Assembly: GCF_006175985.1 (NCBI RefSeq)
Contig: NZ_SRSH01000008.1
Location: forward strand, 150,893-214,892
DNA: 64,000 nt
Direction: 5' to 3'
Origin: Methylotetracoccus oryzae
GTDB lineage: Bacteria > Pseudomonadota > Gammaproteobacteria > Methylococcales > Methylococcaceae
The notes below the pieces were generated by a model, which was not told the DNA's origin, made no database searches, and was given only the letters and a program-made list of their open reading frames with translations. Position 1 is the stretch's first letter; the number at the start of each line of letters is the position of its first letter. This document shows positions 22,024-31,604 of the stretch, in pieces. The position numbers and the translations under genes were made by a program.

Positions 22024-23169
22024 ATGAAATTCGAGCTCGTGGATTCATACAGTCAGAATGCCGTGATCAAGGTGGTTGGTATCGGCGGAGGCGGTGGCAA
22101 TGCCGTCAACCACATGGTCACCAATCACATCGAGGGCGTGGAGTTCCTGTGCGCCAACACGGACGCCCAGGCGCTAAAGAGCATCAACGCGCGCTCCGTA
22201 ATCCAGCTGGGTAGCGCTCTCACCAAGGGGCTGGGCGCCGGTGCGAATCCGGACATCGGCCGTCAGGCGGCACTCGATGACCGCGAACGCATCCAGGAAG
22301 TACTGGACGGCGCAGACATGGTTTTCATCACCGCAGGGATGGGTGGCGGTACCGGTACGGGAGCTGCGCCAGTGATTGCCGAGATTGCCAAGGAAGCCGG
22401 CATCCTGACCGTCGCCGTCGTCACCAAGCCGTTCATGTTCGAGGGACGCAAGCGGCGGCAGATTGCGGACAAAGGCGTCGAGGAACTGAGCCAGTTCGTC
22501 GACTCGTTGATTACGATTCCGAACGACAAACTGCTACCCGTCCTGGGCAAGGATGTCAGCCTGATGCAGGCGTTCGCAGCCGCGAACGACGTCCTGCTCG
22601 GAGCCGTCAAGGGTATTGCCGACCTGATCACCCGCCCCGGCCTCATCAATGTCGACTTCGCCGACGTGCGGACCGTCATGGCTGAGATGGGCATGGCGAT
22701 GATGGGGACGGGAGTCGCCAACGGCGAGAACCGGGCGCGCGAGGCGGCGGAGCGCGCGATCGCGAGCCCCCTGCTCGAAGATACGAGCCTGCAGGGAGCG
22801 CGCGGAATTCTCGTCAACATTACCGGTGGCCTGGATCTGGCCATCGGCGAGTTCGACGAAGTCGGCAACAAGGTCAAGGAGTTCGCATCCGACGACGCCG
22901 TCGTCGTGATCGGTACCGTGATTGACCCCGACTTGGTCGATGAAGTGCGCGTGACGGTGGTCGCCACGGGCCTCACCGGTTCACACGCTTCGGGTGAGAC
23001 CGCTTTGAAACTGGTGCAGAAGAACACCGGAGAGATCGACTACGAGCAGTTGCAGCGACCGGCTGTCCACCGTCGCCAACCGAAGCATGAGCCGCGCGCG
23101 GAGACGGCGAAGGAGATGGACATGGACTACCTGGATATCCCCGCGTTCCTGCGGCGCCAAGCGGACTGA
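22024..23169 (+). CDS. ftsZ: Cell division GTPase FtsZ
   Basis: FtsZ polymerises into the cytokinetic ring. The 381-residue product has [17 protein letters not shown], the tubulin signature [21 protein letters not shown] and a C-terminal conserved peptide [14 protein letters not shown] that binds FtsA and ZipA, both encoded in this window. The ATG at 22024 has GAGGG seven bases upstream; an in-frame TTG at 22018 overlaps that site and is less likely. Confidence 0.98.
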   Translation: MKFELVDSYSQNAVIKVVGIGGGGGNAVNHMVTNHIEGVEFLCANTDAQALKSINARSVIQLGSALTKGLGAGANPDIGRQAALDDRERIQEVLDGADMVFITAGMGGGTGTGAAPVIAEIAKEAGILTVAVVTKPFMFEGRKRRQIADKGVEELSQFVDSLITIPNDKLLPVLGKDVSLMQAFAAANDVLLGAVKGIADLITRPGLINVDFADVRTVMAEMGMAMMGTGVANGENRAREAAERAIASPLLEDTSLQGARGILVNITGGLDLAIGEFDEVGNKVKEFASDDAVVVIGTVIDPDLVDEVRVTVVATGLTGSHASGETALKLVQKNTGEIDYEQLQRPAVHRRQPKHEPRAETAKEMDMDYLDIPAFLRRQAD

Positions 23170-23184
23170 TGCCCGCAGCTCGCT

Positions 23185-23200
23185 ACGCGGCGATCCGCGT
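23185..23200 (+). other. Small hairpin between ftsZ and lpxC
   Basis: The inverted repeat ACGCGG/CCGCGT encloses a CGAT loop 16 bases after the ftsZ stop. There is no T-run, so it is at most a weak pause or processing site. The 148-base ftsZ-lpxC gap holds nothing else I recognise apart from the lpxC ribosome site. Confidence 0.3.
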
Positions 23201-23317
23201 CCGACCCGAGGATTCCAAGAGAGACACCGGCGTATTCGAATTTCGGTGGTGCCGCGGCGCGGCCTTCCGTTCGATATCGGTGGGGGCAGACGTTCCCGTC
23301 ACAATGAGGAGAGTCAG

Positions 23318-24232
23318 ATGATCAGACAACGAACGCTGAAGAACATGATTCGGGCGACTGGCGTCGGCCTGCACACGGGCGAAAAGGTCTATCTGACCCT
23401 CCGTCCCGCGGCACCGAATACCGGTATCCGATTCAGTCGGGTCGATTTGCCCGAGCCGGTGGTCATCGAGGCTAGGCCCGAAAATGTGGGCGACACGACC
23501 TTGTCGACCACGCTGATGCACGGCGACGTCCGCATCTCGACCGTCGAACACCTGCTGTCGGCGTTTGCGGGGCTCGGCATCGACAACGCGTACGTGGACG
23601 TCAGTGCGTCGGAGGTCCCAATCATGGACGGCAGCGCCGGGCCGTTCGTGTTTCTGATTCAGTCAGCCGGTGTTCAGGAGCAGGAAGCGCCGAAGCGCTT
23701 TATCCGCATCAAGCGTCGCCTGATGGTTCAGGATGGTGAGAAGTATGCCCGGTTCGAACCCTACGACGGTTTCAAGGTGACCTTCACCATCGATTTCGAT
23801 CACCCCGCCTTTCACACCGACAGCCAGACGGCGAGCATCGATTTTTCCTCGACGTCTTTCGTCAAGGAAGTCGCAAGGGCGCGCACCTTCGGTTTCATGC
23901 GCGACATCGAGGCGCTGCGCAAGCGTCGACTGGCGCTGGGCGGCAGCATGGACAATGCGATCGTCGTGGACAACTATCGGATCCTGAACGAAGACGGCCT
24001 GCGCTATGCGGACGAGTTCGTGAAGCACAAGATCCTCGACGCCATTGGTGATCTTTACCTGCTCGGTCACAGCCTGATCGGCGCATTCGTGGGTTACAAG
24101 TCCGGGCATGCGCTGAACAACAAGCTCCTGATGGAACTGTTGCGCCGTAAGGATGCCTGGGAAATGATCACCTTCCGTGATGACGAGGCGCTGCCGATTT
24201 CCTACATGCGCCCGGCCCAGGTCGCACGCTGA
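23318..24232 (+). CDS. lpxC: UDP-3-O-acyl-GlcNAc deacetylase LpxC
   Basis: LpxC catalyses the first committed step of lipid A synthesis using a zinc ion. The 304-residue product matches the 305-residue E. coli enzyme and begins [20 protein letters not shown]. Zinc-site histidines are visible in [14 protein letters not shown] and in the [14 protein letters not shown] segment, and the end [12 protein letters not shown] is conserved. The ATG at 23318 follows AGGAGAG by four to five bases. It closes the dcw cluster and is followed by an intrinsic terminator. Confidence 0.97.
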   Translation: MIRQRTLKNMIRATGVGLHTGEKVYLTLRPAAPNTGIRFSRVDLPEPVVIEARPENVGDTTLSTTLMHGDVRISTVEHLLSAFAGLGIDNAYVDVSASEVPIMDGSAGPFVFLIQSAGVQEQEAPKRFIRIKRRLMVQDGEKYARFEPYDGFKVTFTIDFDHPAFHTDSQTASIDFSSTSFVKEVARARTFGFMRDIEALRKRRLALGGSMDNAIVVDNYRILNEDGLRYADEFVKHKILDAIGDLYLLGHSLIGAFVGYKSGHALNNKLLMELLRRKDAWEMITFRDDEALPISYMRPAQVAR

Positions 24233-24245
24233 TCCCATGCTTGCG

Positions 24246-24290
24246 GAACGGGGGCGGCAGTATTCGCTCGCAACCCTCGTTCTTTTCTTT
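24246..24290 (+). terminator. Intrinsic terminator after lpxC
   Basis: GAACGGGGG at 24246-24254 pairs with CCCTCGTTC at 24274-24282 (nine pairs, one a G-U wobble), followed by TTTTCTTT at 24283-24290. The 19-base loop can form an additional small stem. It lies 14 bases after lpxC, between the convergent lpxC and DUF721 genes, and probably ends dcw transcription. Confidence 0.75.
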
Positions 24291-24325
24291 CCGGCTGCGA
24301 TGGGTAGCGTAGCGGGGAGTCGGCG

Positions 24326-24805
24326 CTAGCGGCGCTCCGCGTCGCGGAGCGTCTCCGCCAAACGCGCCAGCGCGGCCTGGATCTCGTCGCTTGGAGAGTA
24401 TCTGGCCGCCGTTTCGACTTGCTCGGCGATTGCGCGGGTCGGAAGTGCAAGTTCGCGCAGCCTCCGGTCGATTTGCCAGCCCGGAAAAACGCGGATCTGC
24501 ACATGTCGCCAACGCGACTCGAAGCGGTGGTTCAGCGTCGGGAGGGCCGGCGCCAGCGCGAAACGGAGCGCAGTGGCATGGACGGCCGCGTCCGCAAAGA
24601 CGACCAGATGGTCGTGGTGTGAGACACAGTGTACGCAGTGCTTCGCAAGACGCTCGGGAATGAGCGAGCGAACCGCGTGCTCGATCGCCGCGTGAATCTG
24701 GCAGCGCGCGACGAAGTCGGCCAGACCTGGCGTTTGCGAAACGATTAGGCCAAGCTCGCGCCCGCGCCGGCGACGCTTAGTCGGTCGTGAGGGTCGCTCA
24801 GTCAT
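24326..24805 (-). CDS. dciA: DUF721 protein, DciA-like helicase loader
   Basis: DUF721 proteins of the DciA group help load the replicative helicase DnaB in bacteria that lack DnaC. The 159-residue product has a basic N-terminal tail and a core that fits the family: an AIEHAVRSLIPERLAKHC segment, a hydrophobic strand DHLVVFADAAVHATALRF, then LPTLNHRFESRWRHVQIRVFP. Its neighbourhood with lpxC is also typical (DUF721 lies between lpxC and secA in Pseudomonas). Here it lies convergent to lpxC and 20 bases downstream of the PatZ-like gene. Family assignment is moderately sure; role is by family only. Confidence 0.72.
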   Translation of the reverse strand: MTERPSRPTKRRRRGRELGLIVSQTPGLADFVARCQIHAAIEHAVRSLIPERLAKHCVHCVSHHDHLVVFADAAVHATALRFALAPALPTLNHRFESRWRHVQIRVFPGWQIDRRLRELALPTRAIAEQVETAARYSPSDEIQAALARLAETLRDAERR

Positions 24806-24825
24806 CCGCGGGTGTTAGTGCTGCT

Positions 24826-27504
24826 TCACAGCACCCGTGTGACACGCAGTACATCCGGATCATCCTCTTTTTCGCACGCCCGAAAGCCAAGCTTCTCCGT
24901 GAAGCGCAACATCGCCGTGTTGCGGGCTAGTACTTCGCCCTCCAGTGTTTCGAAGCCTTTTTCACGACCCGCTGCGATCAACTGATTCATCAGCCGCGTG
25001 CCTAGGCCATGACGTTGCCAGTCGTCGGCGATGACCACGGCGAATTCGGCGCTGCGCGCATCCGGATTCGGGAAAAAACGGGCGACTGCGATTTCGGTTT
25101 CCTCGCCAGCCACGGTGGTGGTTGCGATCAGCGCGAGTTCCCGGTGGTAATCGAGTTGCGTAAATCTCACCAGCAGTTCCTGACTCAACTCCCTCAGCGC
25201 TTGGTTGAAGCGCAGGTAGCGTGCCTCCGGGGACAGTTTTCGGACGAAGGCGCGCTCGATCGCTGCGTCCTCCGGCCGGATGGGCCGGATCGTGATGTCC
25301 TGCCCCTCCGGCAACTGGAAGCGACTGATCCAGTTACTCGGATATGGATGAATCGCCATATGGTCGAAGTGACGCCGACCGGCAATGGGCGGGCGCACCA
25401 TGATGCGTGTATCCAGCGCGCGAACGCCGTCCTCATCGGCAACCAGGGGATTGATGTCCAGTTCCTCGATCTGCGGGAGTTCGCAAACCATCTCGGAAAT
25501 CCGCAGCAGTACACGGATCAGAGCGTCCAGATTGATTGGGGGAAGGTTACGGAACTGGCCCAGTAGCCGAGAAATTCGGGTCTTGGCGATCAGGTTCCGA
25601 GCGAGATCCTCGTTGAGCGGCGGTAGCGCGATGGCCCGGTCCCGAAGTACCTCGATTGCAGTGCCTCCCGCTCCGAAGCTGATGACCGGACCGAATACCG
25701 GGTCCTGGACGACGCCGACGAAGAGTTCCCGTCCGCTCGTCCGCTGGTACATTCTCTCGACGGTCACGCCGAGCAGTGTGGCCTCGGGACGCAACTCCTG
25801 CACGCGTGCCAGCATGTCAGAGTAAGCGTGGCGGATCGATGCGGCGCTATCGATATTCAGCCGGACGCCATCGACGTCGGATTTGTGCACAATGTCGGGG
25901 GAGCGGATCTTCAGCGCGACGGGAAAGCCCAGGCATTCGGCAGCCGCCAGCGCCTCATTGGGGGAGCCCGCGTCGATCGCCGCGCCCGCCGGGATATGAA
26001 AGGCGCCCAGGACCGCGCGTGTCTCGAGAGGGGTCAGCAGTGCCTGCCGCGATCCGAGCGCGCCATCGATGATCAGTTGGGCACCCGCAAGATCGGGTCG
26101 TTCCAATTCGGCCAGTGGCCCGGGCACCTGCATCAGAAGGCGCTGGTTTCTTCGGTACTCGACCAGATAGCCGAAGGCCTCGATGGCCGTCTCGGGATTG
26201 ACGAAGTCCGGAATCCGCGCTGCCCGGAACAACGCTCGGCCCGCCTGAACCTGCCGCTCGCCAAGCCAGCAGGCGAGGAGTGGCTTGTCCGTGCGGCTTG
26301 CGGCGGCGATCACCGCCTCCGCGGCCTCGGCTGGCTGCGACATGGCTTGTGGTGTCAGCATCACCAGGAGTCCGTCGACAGCAGGGTCTGCGGCACAGGT
26401 CTCGACCGCTGTGCGATACCGCTCCGGTGACGCATCGCCGAGGATGTCCACCGGGTTGGCGCGAGACCAGTTCTCGGGCAGTTGCTGGTTTAGGGCGTTT
26501 AGCGTGTCGGGACCGAGCACAGCCAGTTCGAGTCCCTTGTCGATGGCCCAGTCGGTCGCCATGACCCCCGGTCCGCCCGCATTGGTAACGATGGCCAACC
26601 GGTCCCCGCGGATCCGTGGTGGCGACGACAGCAATTGGGCCGCTGCGAACAACTGCTCTATCGTGGCAGCACGCACGACACCAGCGCGCTCAAGTGCGGC
26701 GGCGAAGACATCGTCCGCGCCCACCAGCGCTCCGGTGTGAGTCATCGCAGCGCGAGACCCCTCGGCATGACGCCCCGACTTGATCACGATGACTGGCTTG
26801 AGGCGCGCTGCGGCGCGCAGGCCGCTGAGGAAGGGTCGGGCGTTCGTGACGCCTTCGACGTACATTAGGATGCTACGGGTTTTGGGGTCCAGCGTCAGGT
26901 AATCCAGTACCTCCCCAAAACCGACGTCGGCCGCGTCGCCGATCGAAACGATCAGAGAAAAGCCGATGCCGTGCGCGCCAGCCCAATCGAGAATGGCGGT
27001 ACAGATTGCGCCCGATTGGGATATCAATGCGATGGAGCCGGGTTCGGCGACGTTATTGCTGAAGGTCGCGTTGAGTCGAGCGCTCGGGCGGATGAAGCCA
27101 AGGCAGTTCGGGCCGAGCAGCCGAATTCCCGCGCGCCGACACTCCTCGACGACCGCCTGTTCCAGGCGCTTGCCCGCGGCGTCGTGTTCGCCGAAGCCCG
27201 CAGACAGGACGACGGCAGCGCGGACATGGCGTTCCCCGCACGCGCGCAGGATCTGGACCACGGTCGAGGCTGGGGTCGCGATGACCGCCAGATCCACATC
27301 TTGTCCCAGCGCCTCCATCGAGGGTGCGCAGGGCAGACCCCTGACTTCCGAGTATTTCGGGTTGATGGCGAAGATGGGTCCCCCGAAACCCCCATCCAGG
27401 AGATTGGCGTAGAGACGGGTACCGACGGCGTCGGCACGCTCACTCGCACCGAAGACCGCGATCGATCGTGGCGCGAACAGGGGTTCCAGGTAATGTCGGC
27501 TCAT
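24826..27504 (-). CDS. ADP-forming acyl-CoA synthetase/GNAT acetyltransferase fusion (PatZ-like)
   Basis: The 892-residue product combines a CoA-binding domain (SIAVFGASERADAVGTRLYANLL), a succinyl-CoA-ligase-like domain, an ATP-grasp domain (GFPVALKIRSPDIVHKSDVDGV) and a C-terminal GNAT acetyltransferase (about residues 730-892, with WQRHGLGTRLMNQLI). This is the layout of E. coli PatZ/YfiQ (886 residues), a protein lysine acetyltransferase. Unlike PatZ, it keeps THTGALVG at about residue 255, where ADP-forming acetyl-CoA synthetases have the phosphorylated histidine. It may therefore retain synthetase activity. The ATG at 27504 follows AGGGAG by nine bases. Confidence 0.85.
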   Translation of the reverse strand: MSRHYLEPLFAPRSIAVFGASERADAVGTRLYANLLDGGFGGPIFAINPKYSEVRGLPCAPSMEALGQDVDLAVIATPASTVVQILRACGERHVRAAVVLSAGFGEHDAAGKRLEQAVVEECRRAGIRLLGPNCLGFIRPSARLNATFSNNVAEPGSIALISQSGAICTAILDWAGAHGIGFSLIVSIGDAADVGFGEVLDYLTLDPKTRSILMYVEGVTNARPFLSGLRAAARLKPVIVIKSGRHAEGSRAAMTHTGALVGADDVFAAALERAGVVRAATIEQLFAAAQLLSSPPRIRGDRLAIVTNAGGPGVMATDWAIDKGLELAVLGPDTLNALNQQLPENWSRANPVDILGDASPERYRTAVETCAADPAVDGLLVMLTPQAMSQPAEAAEAVIAAASRTDKPLLACWLGERQVQAGRALFRAARIPDFVNPETAIEAFGYLVEYRRNQRLLMQVPGPLAELERPDLAGAQLIIDGALGSRQALLTPLETRAVLGAFHIPAGAAIDAGSPNEALAAAECLGFPVALKIRSPDIVHKSDVDGVRLNIDSAASIRHAYSDMLARVQELRPEATLLGVTVERMYQRTSGRELFVGVVQDPVFGPVISFGAGGTAIEVLRDRAIALPPLNEDLARNLIAKTRISRLLGQFRNLPPINLDALIRVLLRISEMVCELPQIEELDINPLVADEDGVRALDTRIMVRPPIAGRRHFDHMAIHPYPSNWISRFQLPEGQDITIRPIRPEDAAIERAFVRKLSPEARYLRFNQALRELSQELLVRFTQLDYHRELALIATTTVAGEETEIAVARFFPNPDARSAEFAVVIADDWQRHGLGTRLMNQLIAAGREKGFETLEGEVLARNTAMLRFTEKLGFRACEKEDDPDVLRVTRVL

Positions 27505-27611
27505 GGCGAGTACTCCCTGGTTTGGCCGCGGAACGCAGGAGACGAGGCGCCGCCGCCGATGCCGACCCGGGGAAATCTCCGACGCGGCCGGCAAGGTGCC
27601 GCTAGGGATTC

Positions 27612-28250
27612 CTATTCCGTGTCCTCTGCCGTAGTCTCGCGAGCGGCGCGCGCGAGCTTCCTCCGGTGCAACATCACATAGACCGCGATCAGGAGCGCGC
27701 TGAACGCGAGGATGTCGATGACCGCGTTTTTCGAGTAGCGTTCTATCAGTTCCTGGTTGGCGCCAATGAAGTAGCCGATCCAGGCGAGCACTGAAACCCA
27801 TAGCGCGGCGCCGGCCAGCGTATACAGGGTGAATTTCCAGTGATCCATCCTTGCCAGGCCGGCGGGGAGCGAGATCAGATGCCGCGCGACCGGGAGTAGG
27901 CGTCCGACAAAAGTCGAAATCTCCCCGTGGTCGCGAAAAAAGCGTTCGACCTTGGCGAAGTGCTCCTCGGTGATCATCACGTATCGGCCGTAGCGGAGCA
28001 GCAGGCGTCGACCCAGATAACGCGCAGCGAAGTAGTTGGCGTATGCGCCCACCAGGCTGCCGAGCGTTCCGCTGAGAATCACCAGCGTCATGTTCATCTG
28101 ACCTTGCTGCACCAGGTAACCCGCCGGCGGCATGACGATTTCGCTGGGTATGGGAATCACGGAGCTTTCCATGGCCATCAGCAGGAAGATCCCCCAGTAG
28201 CCCATGGAGCCGATGGTCGTGACGAGCCAGTTGATCAGTTCATGCAGCAC
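27612..28250 (-). CDS. DedA family membrane protein
   Basis: DedA proteins are inner-membrane transporters or flippases, several linked to undecaprenyl-phosphate or phospholipid recycling. The 212-residue product has the family segments ESSVIPIPSEIVMPPAGYL, GSLVGAYANYFAARYLGRR, FVGRLLPVARHLISLPAGLARM (with the conserved arginines) and several membrane helices, ending in a basic tail. The start is GTG at 28250. It lies downstream of pcm in the same direction, so it may be cotranscribed. Its substrate cannot be read from sequence. Confidence 0.88.
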   Translation of the reverse strand: MLHELINWLVTTIGSMGYWGIFLLMAMESSVIPIPSEIVMPPAGYLVQQGQMNMTLVILSGTLGSLVGAYANYFAARYLGRRLLLRYGRYVMITEEHFAKVERFFRDHGEISTFVGRLLPVARHLISLPAGLARMDHWKFTLYTLAGAALWVSVLAWIGYFIGANQELIERYSKNAVIDILAFSALLIAVYVMLHRRKLARAARETTAEDTE

Positions 28251-28281
28251 AGTCGGAGCATCCTTGATGGTTTAAACAGAC

Positions 28282-28914
28282 TTATACGGTGCCCGCGACG
28301 AGCGGCACGAAGGTTACGGGCTCGATCGACTCCATCTCGAAGCCGGTTTCCGTCCTGGTAATGCGGTGCAGCATCTGCTCTCGCCCCGCGCCGAGCGGCA
28401 CGATCATCACGGCACCCCGGCCGAGTTGGTCGAGCAAGGCTTGAGGGACTTCGGCGGGCGCGGCGGTGACGAGCACGCCGTCGAACGGCGAGTAATCATC
28501 CCAGCCCCAGGCTCCGTCACTGTGCTTGAGCCGCACGTTGCGCAGTCCCATGTCCTGCAGACAGCGCCGGGCGCGTTGCTGTAAGGGGTAGATGCGTTCC
28601 ACCGAATAGACGCGCTTCACCAGCTGCGCCAAGACCGCCGTCTGGTAGCCAGAGCCCGTTCCGACCTCAAGTACTTTCTCGGGGGTGCGCCGCTCCAGCA
28701 GCAACTCGGTCATCCGGGCAATGGTGTAGGGCTGGGAAATCGTCTGATTGAAACCGATCGGCAACGCCGTGTCGTCGTACGCCCGGCTTGCAAAAGCGTC
28801 TTCCACGAAGATGTGCCGCGGTGTGGCGAGCAGCGTGTCGAGGACGATGCGGCTCTTGATGCCTTGGCCCTCAAGGCGCCGAATCATCCGCTCGCGCGTC
28901 CGGCGCGACGTCAT
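28282..28914 (-). CDS. pcm: Protein-L-isoaspartate O-methyltransferase Pcm
   Basis: Pcm uses SAM to methylate isoaspartyl residues in damaged proteins and start their repair. The product is 210 residues from the ATG at 28914, which has GGAGG about seven bases upstream and matches the E. coli length of 208. Motifs include DTALPIGFNQTISQPYTIARM and the SAM loop VLEVGTGSGYQTAVLA. A TTG at 28941, overlapping the surE stop, is an alternative that would add nine residues. surE-pcm adjacency is common; the usual next genes nlpD and rpoS are missing. Confidence 0.95.
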   Translation of the reverse strand: MTSRRTRERMIRRLEGQGIKSRIVLDTLLATPRHIFVEDAFASRAYDDTALPIGFNQTISQPYTIARMTELLLERRTPEKVLEVGTGSGYQTAVLAQLVKRVYSVERIYPLQQRARRCLQDMGLRNVRLKHSDGAWGWDDYSPFDGVLVTAAPAEVPQALLDQLGRGAVMIVPLGAGREQMLHRITRTETGFEMESIEPVTFVPLVAGTV

Positions 28915-28937
28915 CCCGCTACCCTCCAGCCGCAGGT

Positions 28938-29693
28938 TCAAGCGCTATTCCCCGCCAACAGCCATTCCGCGATCAGAGGGACGCGCTCATAGCGGGTCAG
29001 GTCGATCTGCAACGGCGTAACGGACACGTAATGACTGCGCACCGCGAAGAAGTCGGTGCCCGGTCCCGCGTCCTGTTCGGGGCCTGCGGATCCAACCCAG
29101 TAGATTTCACGGCCGCGAGGGTCCAGCGACCTGATCACGGGCTCGGCCTTGTGACGCTGGCCGAGACGTGTTGCCTGGAATCCTCTGAGTTCCGCGTAAG
29201 GAATATCGGGGACGTTGACGTTCAGGATCGTGTCCGGCGGCAGTGGATCCTTCAGGACGCGTTCCAGAAGGTTCACCGCGACCCGGGCGGCCGTCTCGAA
29301 GTGCGTCGGATTCGAGGAACCGAGCGAAATCGCGACCGCCGGCAGACCGAGAAAGCGCCCTTCGGTCGCCGCGGCGACGGTGCCCGAGTAGATCACGTCG
29401 TCGCCAAGATTCGCGCCATGGTTGATACCGGCGAACACCATGTCGGGTTCCCGTTCCAGCAGGCCGGTAATCGCGAGATGTACGCAGTCGGTCGGGGTGC
29501 CGTCGACCTTGATGAACCCGTTGGGCGCAGCGGCGACGCGCAAAGGACGCTCGAGGGTTAAGGAATTACTGGCGCCGCTGCGATTGCGTTCGGGCGCCAC
29601 AACGGTGAGGTCCACCAGCGGACGCAGTGCCTCCGCGAGCGCAATCAGACCCGGGGCAGCGTAACCGTCGTCGTTGCTTAGCAGAATGTGCAT
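28938..29693 (-). CDS. surE: 5'/3'-nucleotidase SurE
   Basis: SurE is a metal-dependent nucleotidase acting on nucleoside monophosphates and short polyphosphate, tied to stationary-phase survival. The 251-residue product begins [20 protein letters not shown], which carries the paired metal-binding aspartates, and continues with [14 protein letters not shown] and [21 protein letters not shown]. The ATG at 29693 is chosen because it gives the family start; a 12-residue upstream extension is unconserved. The 239-base divergent gap to the ZIP gene holds no gene. Confidence 0.96.
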   Translation of the reverse strand: MHILLSNDDGYAAPGLIALAEALRPLVDLTVVAPERNRSGASNSLTLERPLRVAAAPNGFIKVDGTPTDCVHLAITGLLEREPDMVFAGINHGANLGDDVIYSGTVAAATEGRFLGLPAVAISLGSSNPTHFETAARVAVNLLERVLKDPLPPDTILNVNVPDIPYAELRGFQATRLGQRHKAEPVIRSLDPRGREIYWVGSAGPEQDAGPGTDFFAVRSHYVSVTPLQIDLTRYERVPLIAEWLLAGNSA

Positions 29694-29932
29694 CGGTGGG
29701 GCAGGTTCTAAGACCAAATGGTACCACACCGCAGGCGCTTTTCCCGTGCCGCTTGCTTAACCTCGTGGTCGAACCGGACGTGGCGCACGGCCATAACCTC
29801 GAGTCAGCCTTGCTGCGCTCGCGGTGGATCGCTAGGATGTCGCGTCCGTTGAGCGATATCCGCGAAAGGGCTGCACGCTGTCCGGCTCGCGCAACGTGCC
29901 CAACGATCTGTCATGGATTTGAGTAAGCCTTC

Positions 29933-30856
29933 ATGCTGAACACCATCAAGGCAGCGGTCGTGCAACGACTCGGCGCCTGCACTGCGTACCAAAGGTTCCG
30001 TGCCTTGCCGTTGCTGGCGCAGCGCCTTGCGGTCGTGGCCGCATTGGCGACCGTGCTGACGGCAGCGCTCGCCATCGTCTATTTTTTTGTCAGCCCCGTC
30101 ATCGCGGTTGGCGCACTGGCCAGCATCGCAGCAGGGCTCGCGACGGGTCTGGGCGCATTGCCTGCGTTGTTTTTCCGGCAGGTCTCACAGCGCCTGCTTT
30201 ACATCATGCTGGGCTTCGCGGCAGGCGTGATGCTTGCGGCGACCGCTTTCTCCCTGCTGGTGCCCGGGATTGAGTACGGCAATCAGATCTGGCCCGGTAA
30301 GGGGATTTTCGTCGTATCCGGAGGCTTGTTGGCAGGAGCCGGATTCCTGGAGCTTGCGGATCGGTTTCTGCCGTATGAACGGTTTCTGGCGGAGCGTGGC
30401 GAACTGATCACCTCGTTGCGTAAGGTCTGGCTGTTCATCGCCGCCATCACGCTGCACAATTTTCCGGAAGGCATGGCGGTCGGCGTCAGCTTCGGTGGGG
30501 GCGACTGGCACAACGGTCTCGTGATCGCGATTGCGATCGGCCTGCAGAATATCGTCGAAGGCCTGGCCGTCGCACTTCCGCTGGTGGGGCTCGGTTATGC
30601 GCGCAGTCAGGCTGTCTTCATCGCCACCTTGACCGGGCTGGTCGAGCCGGTCGGCGGGCTGCTCGGGGTGGCTGCCGTGTCTTTCTTCTTTCCTCTGTTG
30701 CCGATAGGCATGGCTTTCGCGGCGGGCGCGATGCTGTTCGTGATTGCCGATGACATCATCCCCGAAACACAGTCGAAAGGTAAGGCGCGATCCGCGACTT
30801 TCGCCTTTGTCTTCGGGTTTGTCGTGATGATGGTTCTGGACAACCTGCTGGGCTGA
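29933..30856 (+). CDS. ZIP family divalent metal transporter
   Basis: ZIP proteins carry zinc, iron or manganese into the cytoplasm. The 307-residue product has about eight membrane helices and the two metal-site signatures: HNFPEGMAVGVSF (helix 4) and GLQNIVEGLAVA (helix 5), where Q replaces the common H before N. The N-terminal 45 residues are a longer lead-in than in E. coli ZupT. The next gene, 11 bases downstream, encodes a GDT1-type cation transporter. I looked for a manganese riboswitch in the leader and did not see one. The metal is unknown. Confidence 0.88.
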   Translation: MLNTIKAAVVQRLGACTAYQRFRALPLLAQRLAVVAALATVLTAALAIVYFFVSPVIAVGALASIAAGLATGLGALPALFFRQVSQRLLYIMLGFAAGVMLAATAFSLLVPGIEYGNQIWPGKGIFVVSGGLLAGAGFLELADRFLPYERFLAERGELITSLRKVWLFIAAITLHNFPEGMAVGVSFGGGDWHNGLVIAIAIGLQNIVEGLAVALPLVGLGYARSQAVFIATLTGLVEPVGGLLGVAAVSFFFPLLPIGMAFAAGAMLFVIADDIIPETQSKGKARSATFAFVFGFVVMMVLDNLLG

Positions 30857-30867
30857 TTGCATCGGCG

Positions 30868-31554
30868 ATGGCGTGCCCCCTGTCCACGGAACTCCACACC
30901 TGGCTGCACGATCAGGTCTTCGACGCGGAGGTGTGGCGCTGGTTCACTGTGGCCGGCACGAGCTTCCTGGTGATCGCGGCCGCGGAAATCGGCGACAAGA
31001 GCCAACTCGTGTGCATGATGCTGTCCGCACGCCACCGGGGCTTGCCGGTGATGCTCGGTGCCCTCGCAGCATTCGGGCTGCTGAACCTGATGGCAGTCGT
31101 GTTCGGAGCTGCGATCGCGGAATGGGTCCCGCGCCCCTTGCTGCTGTTCGGCGTGGCGGCGCTGTTCGCTGTCTTCGGGTTAATTGCGCTGCTGTCGCGT
31201 GAAGACGAAGCCGCCGAGGAGTTCCGCGAAATGCGGGGTCACGGTGTGTTTGCGACCACGTTCCTGATGCTCGTGCTGGCCGAGTTCGGCGACAAGACGC
31301 AGCTGGCGACGGCCGGACTCAGTGTCGGTGCGGCGCCATTGCCGGTCTGGACGGGTGCGACGCTGGGGCTTGGCTTTACCTCTGCGCTTGGGATCTACGC
31401 GGGGCGCACCGTCTTGCAGCGCATCCCCTTACGCCTGCTGCATCGCATCAGTGGAGTGATGTTCCTGATGCTGGCAGGCTACGCGCTGGCGAACGCGTTG
31501 GCCGGCGTCAGGGTCACGGCTGTCCTGCAGCAACTGTTTCCCCAGGCGTTTTAG
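30868..31554 (+). CDS. TMEM165/GDT1 family cation transporter
   Basis: This family (UPF0016) exports manganese or exchanges calcium; bacterial MneA-type members export manganese. The 228-residue product is an internal repeat with two ExGDK(S/T) signatures: AAEIGDKSQLVCMM (near residue 36) and LAEFGDKTQLATAG (near 139), and six or so membrane helices. It starts 11 bases after the ZIP gene, indicating one operon and a shared role in metal balance. Family is secure; the ion is inference. Confidence 0.88.
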   Translation: MACPLSTELHTWLHDQVFDAEVWRWFTVAGTSFLVIAAAEIGDKSQLVCMMLSARHRGLPVMLGALAAFGLLNLMAVVFGAAIAEWVPRPLLLFGVAALFAVFGLIALLSREDEAAEEFREMRGHGVFATTFLMLVLAEFGDKTQLATAGLSVGAAPLPVWTGATLGLGFTSALGIYAGRTVLQRIPLRLLHRISGVMFLMLAGYALANALAGVRVTAVLQQLFPQAF

Positions 31555-31604
31555 CGGCGGTAATGGTCTTGCGCGGGCTGTTTGGGTGCAGGGGCTCTTC
31601 CCGG

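Noticed and set aside
29694..29932. Manganese riboswitch before the ZIP gene
   Set aside because: I could not find the conserved yybP-ykoY segments or helices in the 239-base gap.
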